Shown here one piece after another: positions 19,709 to 29,531 of a stretch of DNA of 32,390 nucleotides. The stretch spans positions 5,711 to 38,100 of the forward strand of contig VHZZ01004306.1 in the NCBI GenBank assembly GCA_009801015.1, given 5' to 3'. How positions within the stretch are numbered: position 1 is the first letter of the stretch; each line of letters begins with the position of its first letter. Under the pieces are notes generated by a model. That model was not told the origin of the DNA. It saw only the letters and a program-made list of their open reading frames with translations, and ran no database searches. Source of the stretch: Silene noctiflora (lineage: Eukaryota > Streptophyta > Magnoliopsida > Caryophyllales > Caryophyllaceae). Both the position numbers and the translations under genes were made by a program.

Positions 19709-19892
19709 ACTCCCATATTTCATGTTGGAATGTCTTAGTCAATTATTTGCTTTTGTATTTTAGGGATGTCCTTGGTGAACAATTGGATCATCTACACTGA
19801 ATTTGATTCACCTATCATCTGATATTTGACCCTCTCCACTTTTCTCGGTCCTTGTATCAAAACCAAAGACAAACAAATAACCGAGATGGGAG
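19709..19892. mobile_element. Stowaway-type MITE, copy 1
   Basis: Bounded by TA on both sides (19707-19708, 19893-19894). Left end CTCCCATATTTCATG, right end in reverse CTCCCATCTCGG. The interior matches the copies at 22.7 and 26.3-26.7 kb: tttgatt...ttttctcggtccttgtatcaaaaccaaag. Confidence 0.75.
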
Positions 19893-20392
19893 TAGGAATA
19901 CTAAGTAGAGGGGTTATGAGGATCTATAAAAAGATTTGGAAGGGTGAATGTGGTTACGCAAGCATTAATTGTTGATTGGCAATGTTATTGGTTATCAACA
20001 TCAAATTTTATGGTAGTATGGACCAATAGTGGCCAAATTAATTAGATAAGGAGGAGGCTGCTGCCTTTCATTTTAATTTGTCCTTTCACACTTGGTTGTC
20101 TATAACCTAATGATTGATTTGTACCAGTTGGATTGTGTACCACATGATAATGAAATGAAATTGCCTTATTACGTACTATTGTACTAGTCATTTTTTCCTA
20201 TTTGTATATAGCTTCCACAAAAATACTTTCTGAAATTTGTGAGGTTAGCTTTAAAGTTTGTTTCCAATACTTACTTTCTTTGTTCCCATTATTATTTCAC
20301 GTTTGTTTTTCGAAATTTATTTTCGCAGTATATGCTTTGAGAAATAATACCGAGTATATGCTTTGAGAAATGCAAAAATAAAAACCGACATG
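19893..20392. other. Spacer, no gene seen
   Basis: AT-rich spacer between transposons with no recognised feature apart from a short direct repeat, gagtatatgctttgagaaat, near 20330-20370. Confidence 0.5.
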
Positions 20393-20400
20393 TACATAAG

Positions 20401-20596
20401 TAAACCTGGCAAACAGGTTAATCGGGTCGGGATATTTCGGGTTTGTAGGCTTTGGGTCGATTCGGGTCAAATATTATCAAGTTATTTGTGAATAATAATC
20501 AGTTTGTAACAATAAACATTCAGGTCGGGTTATACTGGATTAGGTCAAGTTCGGGTGTCGAGTTGGGTTCAGGTCGGATCAATTTTGTCGCGCCTA
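20401..20596. mobile_element. hAT-like non-autonomous element D
   Basis: Left end TAAACCTGGCAAAC; right end in reverse TAGGCGCGACAAAA, moderately matched. Flanking 8-mers tacataag and cacatgac agree at 5 of 8, with two of the three differences transitions. The interior iterates cgggtcggg / ttcgggtc, as in elements A and B. Older and shorter than the others. Confidence 0.55.
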
Positions 20597-20654
20597 CACA
20601 TGACTCATACATGACCAAGAAGAATAACCATTTTTTAGGCCGGCCTTGTTAGGC

Positions 20655-20736
20655 TTGTTTTCATTTCAATTTAGTTCAACTCTATTCAGTTCAGTCAACT
20701 TCATACAATTCAGCTCATCTTTTCACAAATTAACTC
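20655..20736. repeat. Inverted partial copy of the Harbinger-type MITE
   Basis: Read in reverse, this stretch gives TTAATTTGTGAAAAGATGAG then CTGAATT, nearly identical to 20855-20885 inside the neighbouring MITE (cttaatttgtgaagagatga). It has no terminal repeat of its own and stops at the neighbour's TTA. Confidence 0.7.
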
Positions 20737-20739
20737 TTA

Positions 20740-20963
20740 GGCCCTATTCTTTTCGGCGGAAAAGAATTGAATTGGACTTAATGAAATTGAACTGAAGTGA
20801 ATTGAGTTGAATGAAATTGGACTTAACAGAATTGAAGTAAGACTTAATTTGTGAAGAGATGAGCTGAATTAAACTGAATTATGAATTGAGCTGAAATTAA
20901 GTCCAAAACAACAGGTCTTACTTCAGTTCAGTTCAGCTCTTTTCAGCCAAAAAGAACATGACC
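20740..20963. mobile_element. Harbinger/Tourist-type MITE
   Basis: Flanked by TTA on both sides (20737-20739, 20964-20966). Left end GGCCCTATTCTTTTCGGC, right end in reverse GGTCATGTTCTTTTTGGC, with GAAAAGA and gaactgaac words continuing the symmetry. TTA duplications with G/C-starting ends are typical of PIF/Harbinger MITEs. The interior is built from ttgaattgaa / actgaa words. Confidence 0.8.
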
Positions 20964-21218
20964 TTAAAATTGAAGGTAAGGAAGTGACTAAAATACACAG
21001 ATTAGGAAAACGTAAAGAATAACTAATGTAGTGAGGGGTGTGTGCTTCTGTTGGAAATTTCTCAAATCTATACAATATAGTTAAAAGACTACCTAAAACA
21101 TTTAATTTTATTCCCTAAGACATTTTTATTAATCATTATTTTATATAATATTATTATTATTTATTAAACTTGAAATGTAAAGTTAAGCAAAATTTAATTA
21201 CTGCGTGGTACCGTCAAT

Positions 21219-21737
21219 TAGGGGTGTTAACGAGCCGAGTCGAGCCCGAGCCAGATCTTGCTCGGCTTGTGCTCAAGAACCAAAACTCGAGCTCGAGCCG
21301 ATCTCGAGCTTACCCGAGCTTGGAAAAAATGTACTCGTTATAAAGCTTGCGAGCTTTAACGCGAGCTCGAGCTAAACTCGAGCCCAAATCGAGCCTATAT
21401 AAAATTGTTTATTTTTTAATTTTTTTNTTTCGATATTTTTAATAACAAGGCTCGAACGTTATATGTCAAAATATTTGGTAAATCAGTGAGACATTTGATA
21501 TGTGTGATAGTAAAATATATTCATGATAAAATATTTTTATAAAATATGAGCAATATCTTATGTAATCATACAAGTTCGAGCTGCTCACGAGCTTTTCGAG
21601 TTGAGCCAGCCTTTGCTCGGCTTGACTCGTTAAGCTCTCGAGCCGATTCCGAGCCCGAGCCGAGCTCGCACGAGCCGAGCTTTGACCGAGCCGATCTCGA
21701 GTAGCTCACGAGTTGTCTCGTCTCATTAACAGCCCTA
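21219..21737. mobile_element. hAT-like non-autonomous element E with perfect 8-bp duplication
   Basis: The left end TAGGGGTGTTAACGAG pairs with the right end in reverse, TAGGGCTGTTAATGAG. An exact 8-bp target-site duplication, CCGTCAAT, flanks it at 21211-21218 and 21738-21745. Both arms are rich in CGAGC / CTCGAG words (for example gagctcgagccg) and the middle is AT-rich. One undetermined base (n) is at 21427. The 77-codon minus-strand frame in it is repeat translation. Clearest transposon boundary in the window. Confidence 0.92.
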
Positions 21738-21745
21738 CCGTCAAT

Positions 21746-22177
21746 AGCCATTCGCAAATTCTCTTGTGTGATTAGAAGAAAGTGACCACTTTTTTTCATA
21801 AATAATGGTTTTTTCTATGACTAAAAAATGACCATTTTTCAAAGTGATGACTATTAACTTAAAAGTTGTCATTTTTTATAAAAAAAGCGACGGAATTTCG
21901 TCGGAATTACTAATAACCATTATACTGGCAAATGCCAATATAAGTGTTGACAAGGATTACATTAAATGCATTGATAATCCTTGTGTTGCTTGATTTTCTT
22001 AAATTCATTTAATTGGGTTTAATAATTACTCATGGAGAAGACGAATAGTCTCAATTGAAGTTGATTGTTTATATACCACTCATAATTTTCATCCTTAATT
22101 CTTTATATAAGATGACCACCACTCCATGATTTTTCTCCTCCTTGGTAAGTTCGGAAATGAATTCCTCCACCTAAACC
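21746..22177. other. Spacer, no gene seen
   Basis: AT-rich. Short words such as tgaccatttttcaaagtgatgac and their complements near 21780-21890 hint at another decayed inverted-repeat element, not delimited. Confidence 0.4.
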
Positions 22178-22180
22178 TTA

Positions 22181-22517
22181 GAGCATGCACATTGAAGATT
22201 ACTTCTTCTTCCTTTTATTTCCTCTCTTTTTGACACCTCATTTTCCACTATTACCATTCTCCTTCCAACTTTTCTTCTATTTTTACCCCACATCAAAGAG
22301 GATCGTCTCTTCTTCCTCCTTTATATTTTAATTATTTTTATAATAGTTGAAAATTTTATAAAAATAAAATATAATCCACGTGGTATAATTTTATGGGAGA
22401 GTGGACACAAGGACCTAGGTTGTACTTCCTATGACCAAATAGATTCCACATTGAAGAAGATATCCTCTTAAATGTGGAGGTTAAGAGGATGCATCGTCCT
22501 CTTCAATGTGGATGCTC
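22181..22517. mobile_element. Harbinger-type MITE with exact TTA duplication
   Basis: TTA at 22178-22180 and 22518-22520. Left end GAGCATGCACATTGAAGA, right end in reverse GAGCATCCACATTGAAGA, 17 of 18 identical. A second internal direct repeat of the end (ccacattgaagaagatatcc near 22450) is present. High end identity suggests it is younger than most elements here. Confidence 0.88.
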
Positions 22518-22695
22518 TTAATCTCAAACATTATGCCGATTGTGGGTAAACAAATTAGTACGTCACATATCATTCTCTAACTGTGCAATTTGACATAAAT
22601 ATTTTGAAATATGAAACAAATCAAATAGAAATTCGTGAATCTTACTGGTCACAAAACTAGTTAGAATTTAAATGCTTGATGTTTGAATGCACATA

Positions 22696-22868
22696 CTCCC
22701 TTCGTCCCGATCATTTGTTGTCCTATTCTTATTTGGGTGTCTCAGTCAATTGTTGTCCTTTCTATTTTAGGATTACATTTGAAAAACAATTTGATAATTC
22801 ACACTCAATTTATAATTGACCCATTTATCTTTCCTTGACTTTTATAGGAAAACCAAAAGATAAGAGTT
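22696..22868. mobile_element. Stowaway-type MITE, copy 2 (right end lost)
   Basis: Starts TA then CTCCCTTCGTCCCGATC and follows the family through aaccaaaagataag, where similarity ends without the expected second terminal repeat. Confidence 0.75.
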
Positions 22869-24126
22869 ATTTTATTATACTTGTGGACATTTATGCCAAA
22901 TTAAATATTGTAGGGGTACTATGAATAAGTGTATAAGATATGATTAGATTTGAGTGATTGCAAATGATTAGGTAATCATTAAGTGTAATCATTAAGTTTG
23001 ATAAGTGGATGAAACACTAATTAATTAATGTACAAGCTTTAATTTGTCGTTAGGTTGATTAATCTTTTTAAGTATTATTATATTATACTAACACACGGTG
23101 ACAAGTAACCTTAGGACAGGATGAGTAAATAGTCAATCATTTTAAGATGTATAAGTACGTACGGTCTTCAATTATTCTAACGTCATCTTCACTTTTATCC
23201 ATATAACACGAAATCCATCACAACTAATCAACTACGTAGTATAATTGATTGGTAAAAGCTAGATAAGACGAGGTAATAATTGACCCCACATTTCCACCCG
23301 AGTCCTAAACTCGACATGATATTAGCGTATCAATTATATAATGGATTGACACTCACACGAGTACAGGACGCGAAATTTATGTGTCTGCTATTCTGATTAA
23401 GAATTGAGGTATTTATACACGAACCTAACATTTGATTTAAAGAAGTACAAGTGGCGGGTAAATTCGTAGTTAACCAACATGTTCAAAAGTAAGTATTATT
23501 ATTCATCATTTGAGGTTAATAGGTTATTAAAACTTATTTAATTAAGACTTAAAAGCATTAACGGGTTTCTTATTTTTTATGTTCTTATATACATACTAAC
23601 ACAACGAGTTGTAACAAACTCTCTAACTAACCACGTCAGCATGCAATCCGTAGCTAACTAATTCAACCAAAATTAGATTCACATGGCTTTTGGAGTAACA
23701 TCATATCATATATTCAAATTAAGATAATATGAGTACATCTCAGTCTTATTACACGTTTTACTTATCTTATTTTTAACGCGATATCTTTTAAAATGATTGA
23801 AATGAGTAAACAATTCATTTTGGTACAAATAGTTTTAGCTTAAAAAAACATAACCCTACTCGGTGGCTACTCCATTATAAAGTAATTTTACTTACTTCGC
23901 CATTATTATTGTGCAAGATTCTAGTAAATTTTACAATGGCCTTGTGAGTGAGTACTTTATACATCATTTAGTGACTTATAGTTGATATTTAGTACGGTAA
24001 CTATTTAACGACTATTTAACGAGACAAACAACGAGTTTTGTCTAGTGAAGAAACATTTTGCTTTTGTGTCATCTATTATATTATAAGGCGGTTTGCCCGA
24101 AGGTAATTTACACGGAAAGTAATTCG
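22869..24126. other. Spacer, no gene seen
   Basis: About 1.26 kb of AT-rich DNA with no coding similarity, RNA gene or delimitable repeat recognised. Confidence 0.55.
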
Positions 24127-24564
24127 GAAAATGCACGTGATGCCTTTGAAATTTGACATTTTACTCAAAATATCCAATTTTTTTATCCGGAAAATTTTAA
24201 AAGGCCATAACTTGTGTTTACGAGTTCAGAAAGTGATAATTTATTTTCAAAGCTATTATGTTTTCAAGAACTACGATTAGAAAAAAAAAAATTGTCGTAT
24301 TTGGATCCTGTGGCTAGGAATTTTTGTATGTCAAAGTTTTTTTGACCGAATAAACTTTGAGTGACCATATCTCTTGGTCACGAACTCCGAACTCGACAAA
24401 TTTTGTTTCCAAGTCGCAGTTCTCGGAAAGATGATCAATTTGGGAAAAAAAATCGTCATTTTTTAAGCTCGTAAACACAAATTATGGCATCTTAAAATTT
24501 TGAGATAAAAAAATTGACTATTTTAAGTAACATGTCAAAACAAAAGGGCACCGCGTCCATTTTC
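24127..24564. mobile_element. Foldback element with arms of about 95 bp
   Basis: The left arm begins GAAAATGCACGTGATGCC; the right arm in reverse begins GAAAATGGACGCGGTGCCC. Symmetry continues through tttgacat, a run of T7 with ATC, AAAATTTTAA, GCCATAA and ends at TGTGTTTACGAG (about 24225 and 24470). No clear duplication flanks it, so the superfamily is undecided; long arms are compatible with a Mutator-like non-autonomous element. Confidence 0.8.
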
Positions 24565-25079
24565 TGATAGCAATGGAAAGGGAAGTCATTGGTCCTGAAT
24601 TGTGGGTGAATATATAAATCTAGCATCTTATGGAGCCACTTGTCGAAGAATTACACGTGAAATGTTTCAGTTGAAGGACACTGTAGATCCAATTGTGGCC
24701 CTTTTCTAGATCATGCGTCCCTCCAATCATTTACTCCATCCATTACGATACTTGATATTCATTCCCATTTTCCTTGTGCCACTTATTAAATACTAAAAAT
24801 CCGATCTTATACTCACTTATTACCGTACCTAATATAACATTTTCATTCGTAAATTTAAAATAACTCGATTGAAAGATTATTTAATGTCACATTTGAAATT
24901 AAGTTGACTGTGATTATAAGAATGGCTAAAATAAGCACTTACAATCATCATGACTATGGAGCTCGACAACTTATATTAAATCTAATTGGCTTGTTAGGTT
25001 AGACTCGTAATTTTTCAAATTAAGTCAAGTGATTGATTTTATACATTTAGATGCTGATGAGGTACGCAATTAAGATTTG
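24565..25079. other. Spacer, no gene seen
   Basis: AT-rich. At about 24743 tactccatccattacgatac looks like one end of another Stowaway-type element without a visible partner. Confidence 0.45.
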
Positions 25080-25560
25080 TTCGGATTGTATTGTAGAGCT
25101 GACCGGATAAGAGATATTGTAGTGTAGCTTGCAAGAAGCCGGTGATGAGGACCAGATCCATCCCTCCGATCACTCTATCCAACACCGAGGTTTGTACACA
25201 AGTACGGATGTCAAACATTGTATAATACGAGATATGTCCAGGCTGGCCATGGGTGCCAGTTGCCTCCGATCACTTGTCGAATGTACGAAACGGGGGCAGA
25301 TGGACCTACCACATGTGCCACGCTACCCATATAAGGACAACCTACCAATAACCTCTCGTGTTCACCAAGGAAGGTAACTAATCCTCCACTCTCTTAAGTT
25401 ATCTTACTTTATCTCTTTACTATTGGTTGGTAAGAATAACTCCTCACGAGAAATCCGGTTAGCAAACGGAGAAGTATAGTCTAATTTAAGCATCAGAGGG
25501 GCTTTATTAGAATCCCTCGATATCGGGTTTGTTGTGCGTTTCAGGTGAAATCAACGGAGG
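25080..25560 (+). mobile_element. Probable Ty3/gypsy LTR fragment
   Basis: This block is less AT-rich than its surroundings. It has a TATA-like CCATATAAGGACAACC at about 25328, then a CT-rich stretch, and then aatttaagcatcagaggggc ... gaatccctcgatatcgggtttgttgtgcg. The AAGCATC(A/G)GAGGGGC word followed by CCC-cg-GGTTTGTTGTGC resembles the R-U5 part of many plant gypsy LTRs. No coding domains, partner LTR or duplication are visible, so it may be a solo LTR or fragment. The 82-codon frame at 25129-25377 lies inside it and is not a gene. Confidence 0.5.
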
Positions 25561-26261
25561 CAGGAACGTACCAAGGATCACACGTCCGCACGATCAAATT
25601 AAGCATCTTAGTCGCATATTTACCTTATAATTAAGTTTAATGTATTTTTTACGCGAAATAAATTATACCCAAATTTTATAAACACGTCAGTACGTGAAAC
25701 ACAAATGACCATATCTCATTCACTTAAACTAACTATGTACGTGAACGTAAATAAATACTTATAATAATTAACATATGAGTATATCGTATTATTTCGAAAA
25801 ATAAATTATTTAGACAGAATAAAATTGGTACAAATTTGGTCGGGACGGATTGTATCATCTCTTAAACTTGTCACGAAGACAAGATACATAAGGTTATTAT
25901 TAGTAGGGTTTTAATCAATTGTATATAGAATTGTCAATTGTGTGATTATGAACAAAGACATTAATTAAGAAGGCATCTACAATCATTCTATTGGGCGTTT
26001 AGAGCAACATTTAATTTCTGACTAAATCATACATGTATGATGTACCCTTACTCCCTCCCTTACTGCTTCGATCATCAATATGCCGGTCGTGTCTACCGAC
26101 TCACAATTATGCAATCAATCACCATTCCACTTTTTTCTCATATTTTGAATATTATTGGCGTTGGTTTTCGGATTTGCCTAAACTACTTAAATTTACTATT
26201 TAAATTTTATATGAAATGTAATTGCGTGGACTTGTTTTGATTAATATATTATGATTTATAA
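25561..26261. other. Spacer, no gene seen
   Basis: AT-rich DNA without recognised features. Confidence 0.5.
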
Positions 26262-26263
26262 TA

Positions 26264-26469
26264 TTTCCTCTGTTCCGGTCAATTGTTATCCTTGATTTGA
26301 TACAAAGACTAAGAAAAGGGAAGAAGGTCAATTATAAGATGACAAGTGAATTAAATTGAGTGTGAAGGATCAAATTGTTCATTAAATGCAATCCTAGAAT
26401 AGAAAGAACAACAATTGACCGAGACACCCCAAAATGAAATAAGACAACATATGACTAGGACGGAGGGAG
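26264..26469 (-). mobile_element. Stowaway-type MITE, copy 3 (reverse orientation)
   Basis: TA at 26262-26263 and 26470-26471. Right end in reverse CTCCCTCCGTCCTAGTC, left end TTCCTCTGTTCCGGTC. The interior is the reverse of copy 4 (aattgaccgagacacc, tcaattataagatgacaag). Confidence 0.85.
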
Positions 26470-26485
26470 TATGCTTTGTTTGATA

Positions 26486-26683
26486 CTCCCTCTATCCCGG
26501 TCATTTGTTGTTATTTTTCATTTCGAGGTGTCTCGGTCAATTGTTATTCTTTTTATTTTAGGATTGCATTTGATAATCAATTTGATCATTTTGGTCTACT
26601 TGTCATCTTATAATTGACTCTTTTCCCTTTTCTTGGTCTTTGTGCCAAAACCAAAGGATAACAATTGATTGGGACGGAGGAAG
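26486..26683 (+). mobile_element. Stowaway-type MITE, copy 4 (forward orientation)
   Basis: TA at 26484-26485 and 26684-26685. Left end CTCCCTCTATCCCGGTC, right end in reverse CTTCCTCCGTCCCAATC. It lies 16 bp from copy 3 in the opposite orientation and the two match along nearly their whole length. Confidence 0.88.
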
Positions 26684-27168
26684 TATTTCTTAAAATCATG
26701 ATTATTTAATATGAGTATAAAGTTTATCAACCAAATTATGAGATATATCCATTACTCCTGTTACTACTCTCAATGTTATTACCGTTAATTTTACTATTTT
26801 CTCCCGTTATTATTGTTATTTTTACTACCCATATGGTTAAATTATTACGTTATTCACTATTTGTGTTTCTAATACAATTACTTTAATTATTGACGTTGTT
26901 ATTGTCATGCCATTTTTTTTTTTAAAGTATATAGTCAAATATATGAGGTGATGTTTGCAATAAGGTCAAATGCTAGGGCACACAATAATAATGGCACATA
27001 TATAGTGACATTTTACTAATAAAAAAAAGCATTACATAACCCACAGTCCTTTCAAAGTGTCAATTCTTTAGTTGGCCAATAGTAAGACTTTCCTTTCAAT
27101 TTATTTGTATTTATTTATGTCACATTGTTATGCAACTTACTTACCTATTTGGACCTACCTATTTTACT
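26684..27168. other. Spacer, no gene seen
   Basis: AT-rich, with loose ttactatt / gttattattgtt words near 26750-26910. No gene. Confidence 0.5.
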
Positions 27169-27427
27169 TATAAGACCGCGTCTGAAGTCTTATTTCAGAC
27201 GGGAAATTAAGATGGATGATATGTTGTCATTTTACAATAAAATGTTGTTATTTTATGATAACATATTACCGTTATTTTTCACATCATTTTCAGGGTAAAA
27301 TGTGACAACTCTAGTTATAATATTTTGTCATTACATGATTACATTTTATTAAAAAATGACAACATTTTGTCCGTTTTATTTCAGACGGGAAACAGCTCGT
27401 CTGAAATAAAAATTTGCGTACTTATAA
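27169..27427. mobile_element. Foldback MITE with TTTCAGACG motifs
   Basis: The left end TTATAAGACCGCGTCTGAAG pairs with the right end in reverse, TTATAAGTACGCAAATTTT; in both arms TATTTCAGACG follows. Short palindromes (TCTGAAATAAAA and TTTTATTTCAGA) form hairpins at each end. Interior AT-rich with repeated aaatgttgtt / acaacattt words. No clear target-site duplication. Confidence 0.7.
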
Positions 27428-27464
27428 TGTTGAATGTAATAATACCTTCATTACCATCATCCCG

Positions 27465-27606
27465 TCTCATTGTATACGACCACTATCCGTCTAAAATTAA
27501 AGACGGATAGTGGAGTGGCAGGGCAAGTGGGGGAATTCATTTCCCACCCACTTGCACTATCCACTTATATTTTGTGAGAGACAGATAGTGTCCGTCTACA
27601 ATGAGA
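27465..27606. mobile_element. Short palindromic MITE
   Basis: The left end TCTCATTGTATACGACCACT pairs with the right end in reverse, TCTCATTGTAGACGGACACT. A nested hairpin, actatccgtctaaaattaaagacggatagt in two arms of about 13 bp, lies near the left; aagtggggga and tcccacccactt pair across the centre. The whole unit is nearly self-complementary. Superfamily undecided. Confidence 0.75.
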
Positions 27607-27961
27607 ATTTTTGCATTACAATATACAATAATTTGTTCTTTTTGTTACCTTTACATTTTCAAATACATGCATGTATGTACTCTTGTTTGCATAGCTAATT
27701 GTTTAGGGATGTTTGTTCTATAAATTAAATAGTTGTTACTATTTGATAGTGTAGGCTCTTTGATGAGTCTTTGTTGGAACTAGGAAGAGTATAGACAAGG
27801 TTACAAGGACATATATATACATCTATATTACAATTTAGAATATTCGATTATCACTGTGTATGCGAGTTGTCCAACATTTGATGACAAATTTTGTTTTAGT
27901 ATTCTACAAAACGATCAAACAAATTACCCAATTGACTTAAAATATACTATATATATATAGG

Positions 27962-29531
27962 TTAATATTCAAAGCAAAAACATTGTAGAGGAACTCTGCC
28001 AGTTGTTCTGATTTTCCTAGCCTTTTGTTTAGCAAACCTTTCTTGTTTTATCTTCTTTTCCTCAACTTGTTTCTTTGCTCCTCCTGCTATATCTTCAATC
28101 CTATCTATTTTATTTTGATAATGACTTAAGTTCAATCTCTTTAATCTCTCTATCTCCGCCTACACTTTTAATACATGCATACGTTCATACATTAGGAATT
28201 ATATTAGGATTATCTAACAAACATTTCAAGTTTAAAATACGTTTTTATTCATTTGTGAGGAATATTTAAAAAAACACGTAAAGAACCAGATGAGGTAGAG
28301 GATTTCATGAATTAGAATGAAATCACCTTTCTTCTTTCCATATCAAGACTAGCTCTCTTCTTCTTCTCTTTCTCCCATTCTTTGATCTTCGTATTCATCT
28401 TCTCATACCTTAATTGCATGGGTTATGAACTTATTATAGTCAATTTATCATTAAGTTGCTAGGCTCGGTGTTTGAGTCGGGTCATGTCTTTCAAGTCATG
28501 CCAGCTAATTGCGACAAGTCTAGTTAATTCTATGTAATTTCACATTAAGTTGTTCACATATGACGCGGTGTAACAAGTTAACTAGTTTAGCTAGTCCAAT
28601 TTTACACTCGAATTGAGTACATGAGCTTGAACATTTATACAATTACGTAAAATATAATAACGAACCACTTATTAATCTTTGCTAAACGAGCTTTCTCCCA
28701 TGCATCTGCTTTATTAGTTCCCATGGTTGGTGAACTAACTCTTTCTCGTGGGCCTGATATTTCAATTGGTCTTGTAGTACTCCTCCGTATTGGGCCTCCA
28801 TCTAATACTATGATCCATCAACAAATTTAAACTTATGACAAACATTTCGTAATATTTACACGTATATTTTGAGATATATTGAAAATGTCGTAATATTCTC
28901 TGTTTAAAAATGTTGAGTCAAAGGTTCGAGCCTTACCAACATCATTTCTCTCGATTATAGTCGACCGCCTCGATAGCCCTCCAAACTGTGGGACTGGGAG
29001 GTCAATAGGGTTTTCTTGATCCTGGTTAGTGTTAGTGATTGATGAAGGATCTTCTCTAAAACTCTCAACCATCCTTCTCTCGAATTCGGCTCGAGTTTCT
29101 TCTAGGGAGTATACTGCATAGGCTGCTGCTGCAATGCTAGTAGCATATTCTTCATTTTCCTTGCCATTGATCAAGTCATCCCTTCTTAATTTTATGTCCC
29201 TTTCATCTAATTCATTAAACTAATTTAAATTAGAGAATGATTAGTCTAATATTTATCATAATTAAATTCAATTAATTAATTGCAAATATACCTCTAAAGG
29301 ATTCTGATTTTGTTACATTTTTAAGTCTTGTGTACTCTTCATTTCTCCCTGGTGCTATATCTGAAAAACTCACTCTGATATACAAATACCACGTTAATTA
29401 TATTTTCGTAGAATGTAAACAACGTTAAACGAGGGAGAAGCGCGTTAGAATATGCCTTGAATCTGTTAAGTATCCTCAAAACACGCATAATAGAAAGATT
29501 ACCTACGCTTTTGCCTGATCTGCTGGTCCAT
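27962..29531 (-). CDS. Remorin family protein
   Basis: Six minus-strand exons: 29503-29531, 29292-29374, 28937-29206, 28669-28801, 28327-28408, 27962-28159; all joints keep frame and give 264 aa. Start MDQQIRQKRRVSFSDIAPG; an alanine-rich patch SIAAAAYAVYSLEE at about 61-74; a Ser/Arg-rich linker. The remorin C domain covers about 158-264: KADAWEKARLAKINKYEKM, a long Lys/Glu coiled coil (KIKEWEKEKKKRASLDMERR), IDRIEDIAGGAKKQVEEKK, then RTTGRVPLQCFCFEY. The last segment with C259 and C261 is the usual plasma-membrane anchor and likely S-acylation site. Remorins oligomerise and mark membrane nanodomains in plant signalling and defence. Subgroup not assigned. The first two exons are short and rest on splice signals plus good frame, so they are less certain than the rest. 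Confidence 0.9.

Noticed and set aside
21566-21799. 77-codon minus-strand frame rich in Ser, Arg and Glu
   Set aside because: It is a translation of the CGAGC repeats of element E and crosses its boundary.
25129-25377. 82-codon plus-strand frame
   Set aside because: It lies within the LTR-like fragment, overlaps its TATA-like site, and has no recognisable domain.
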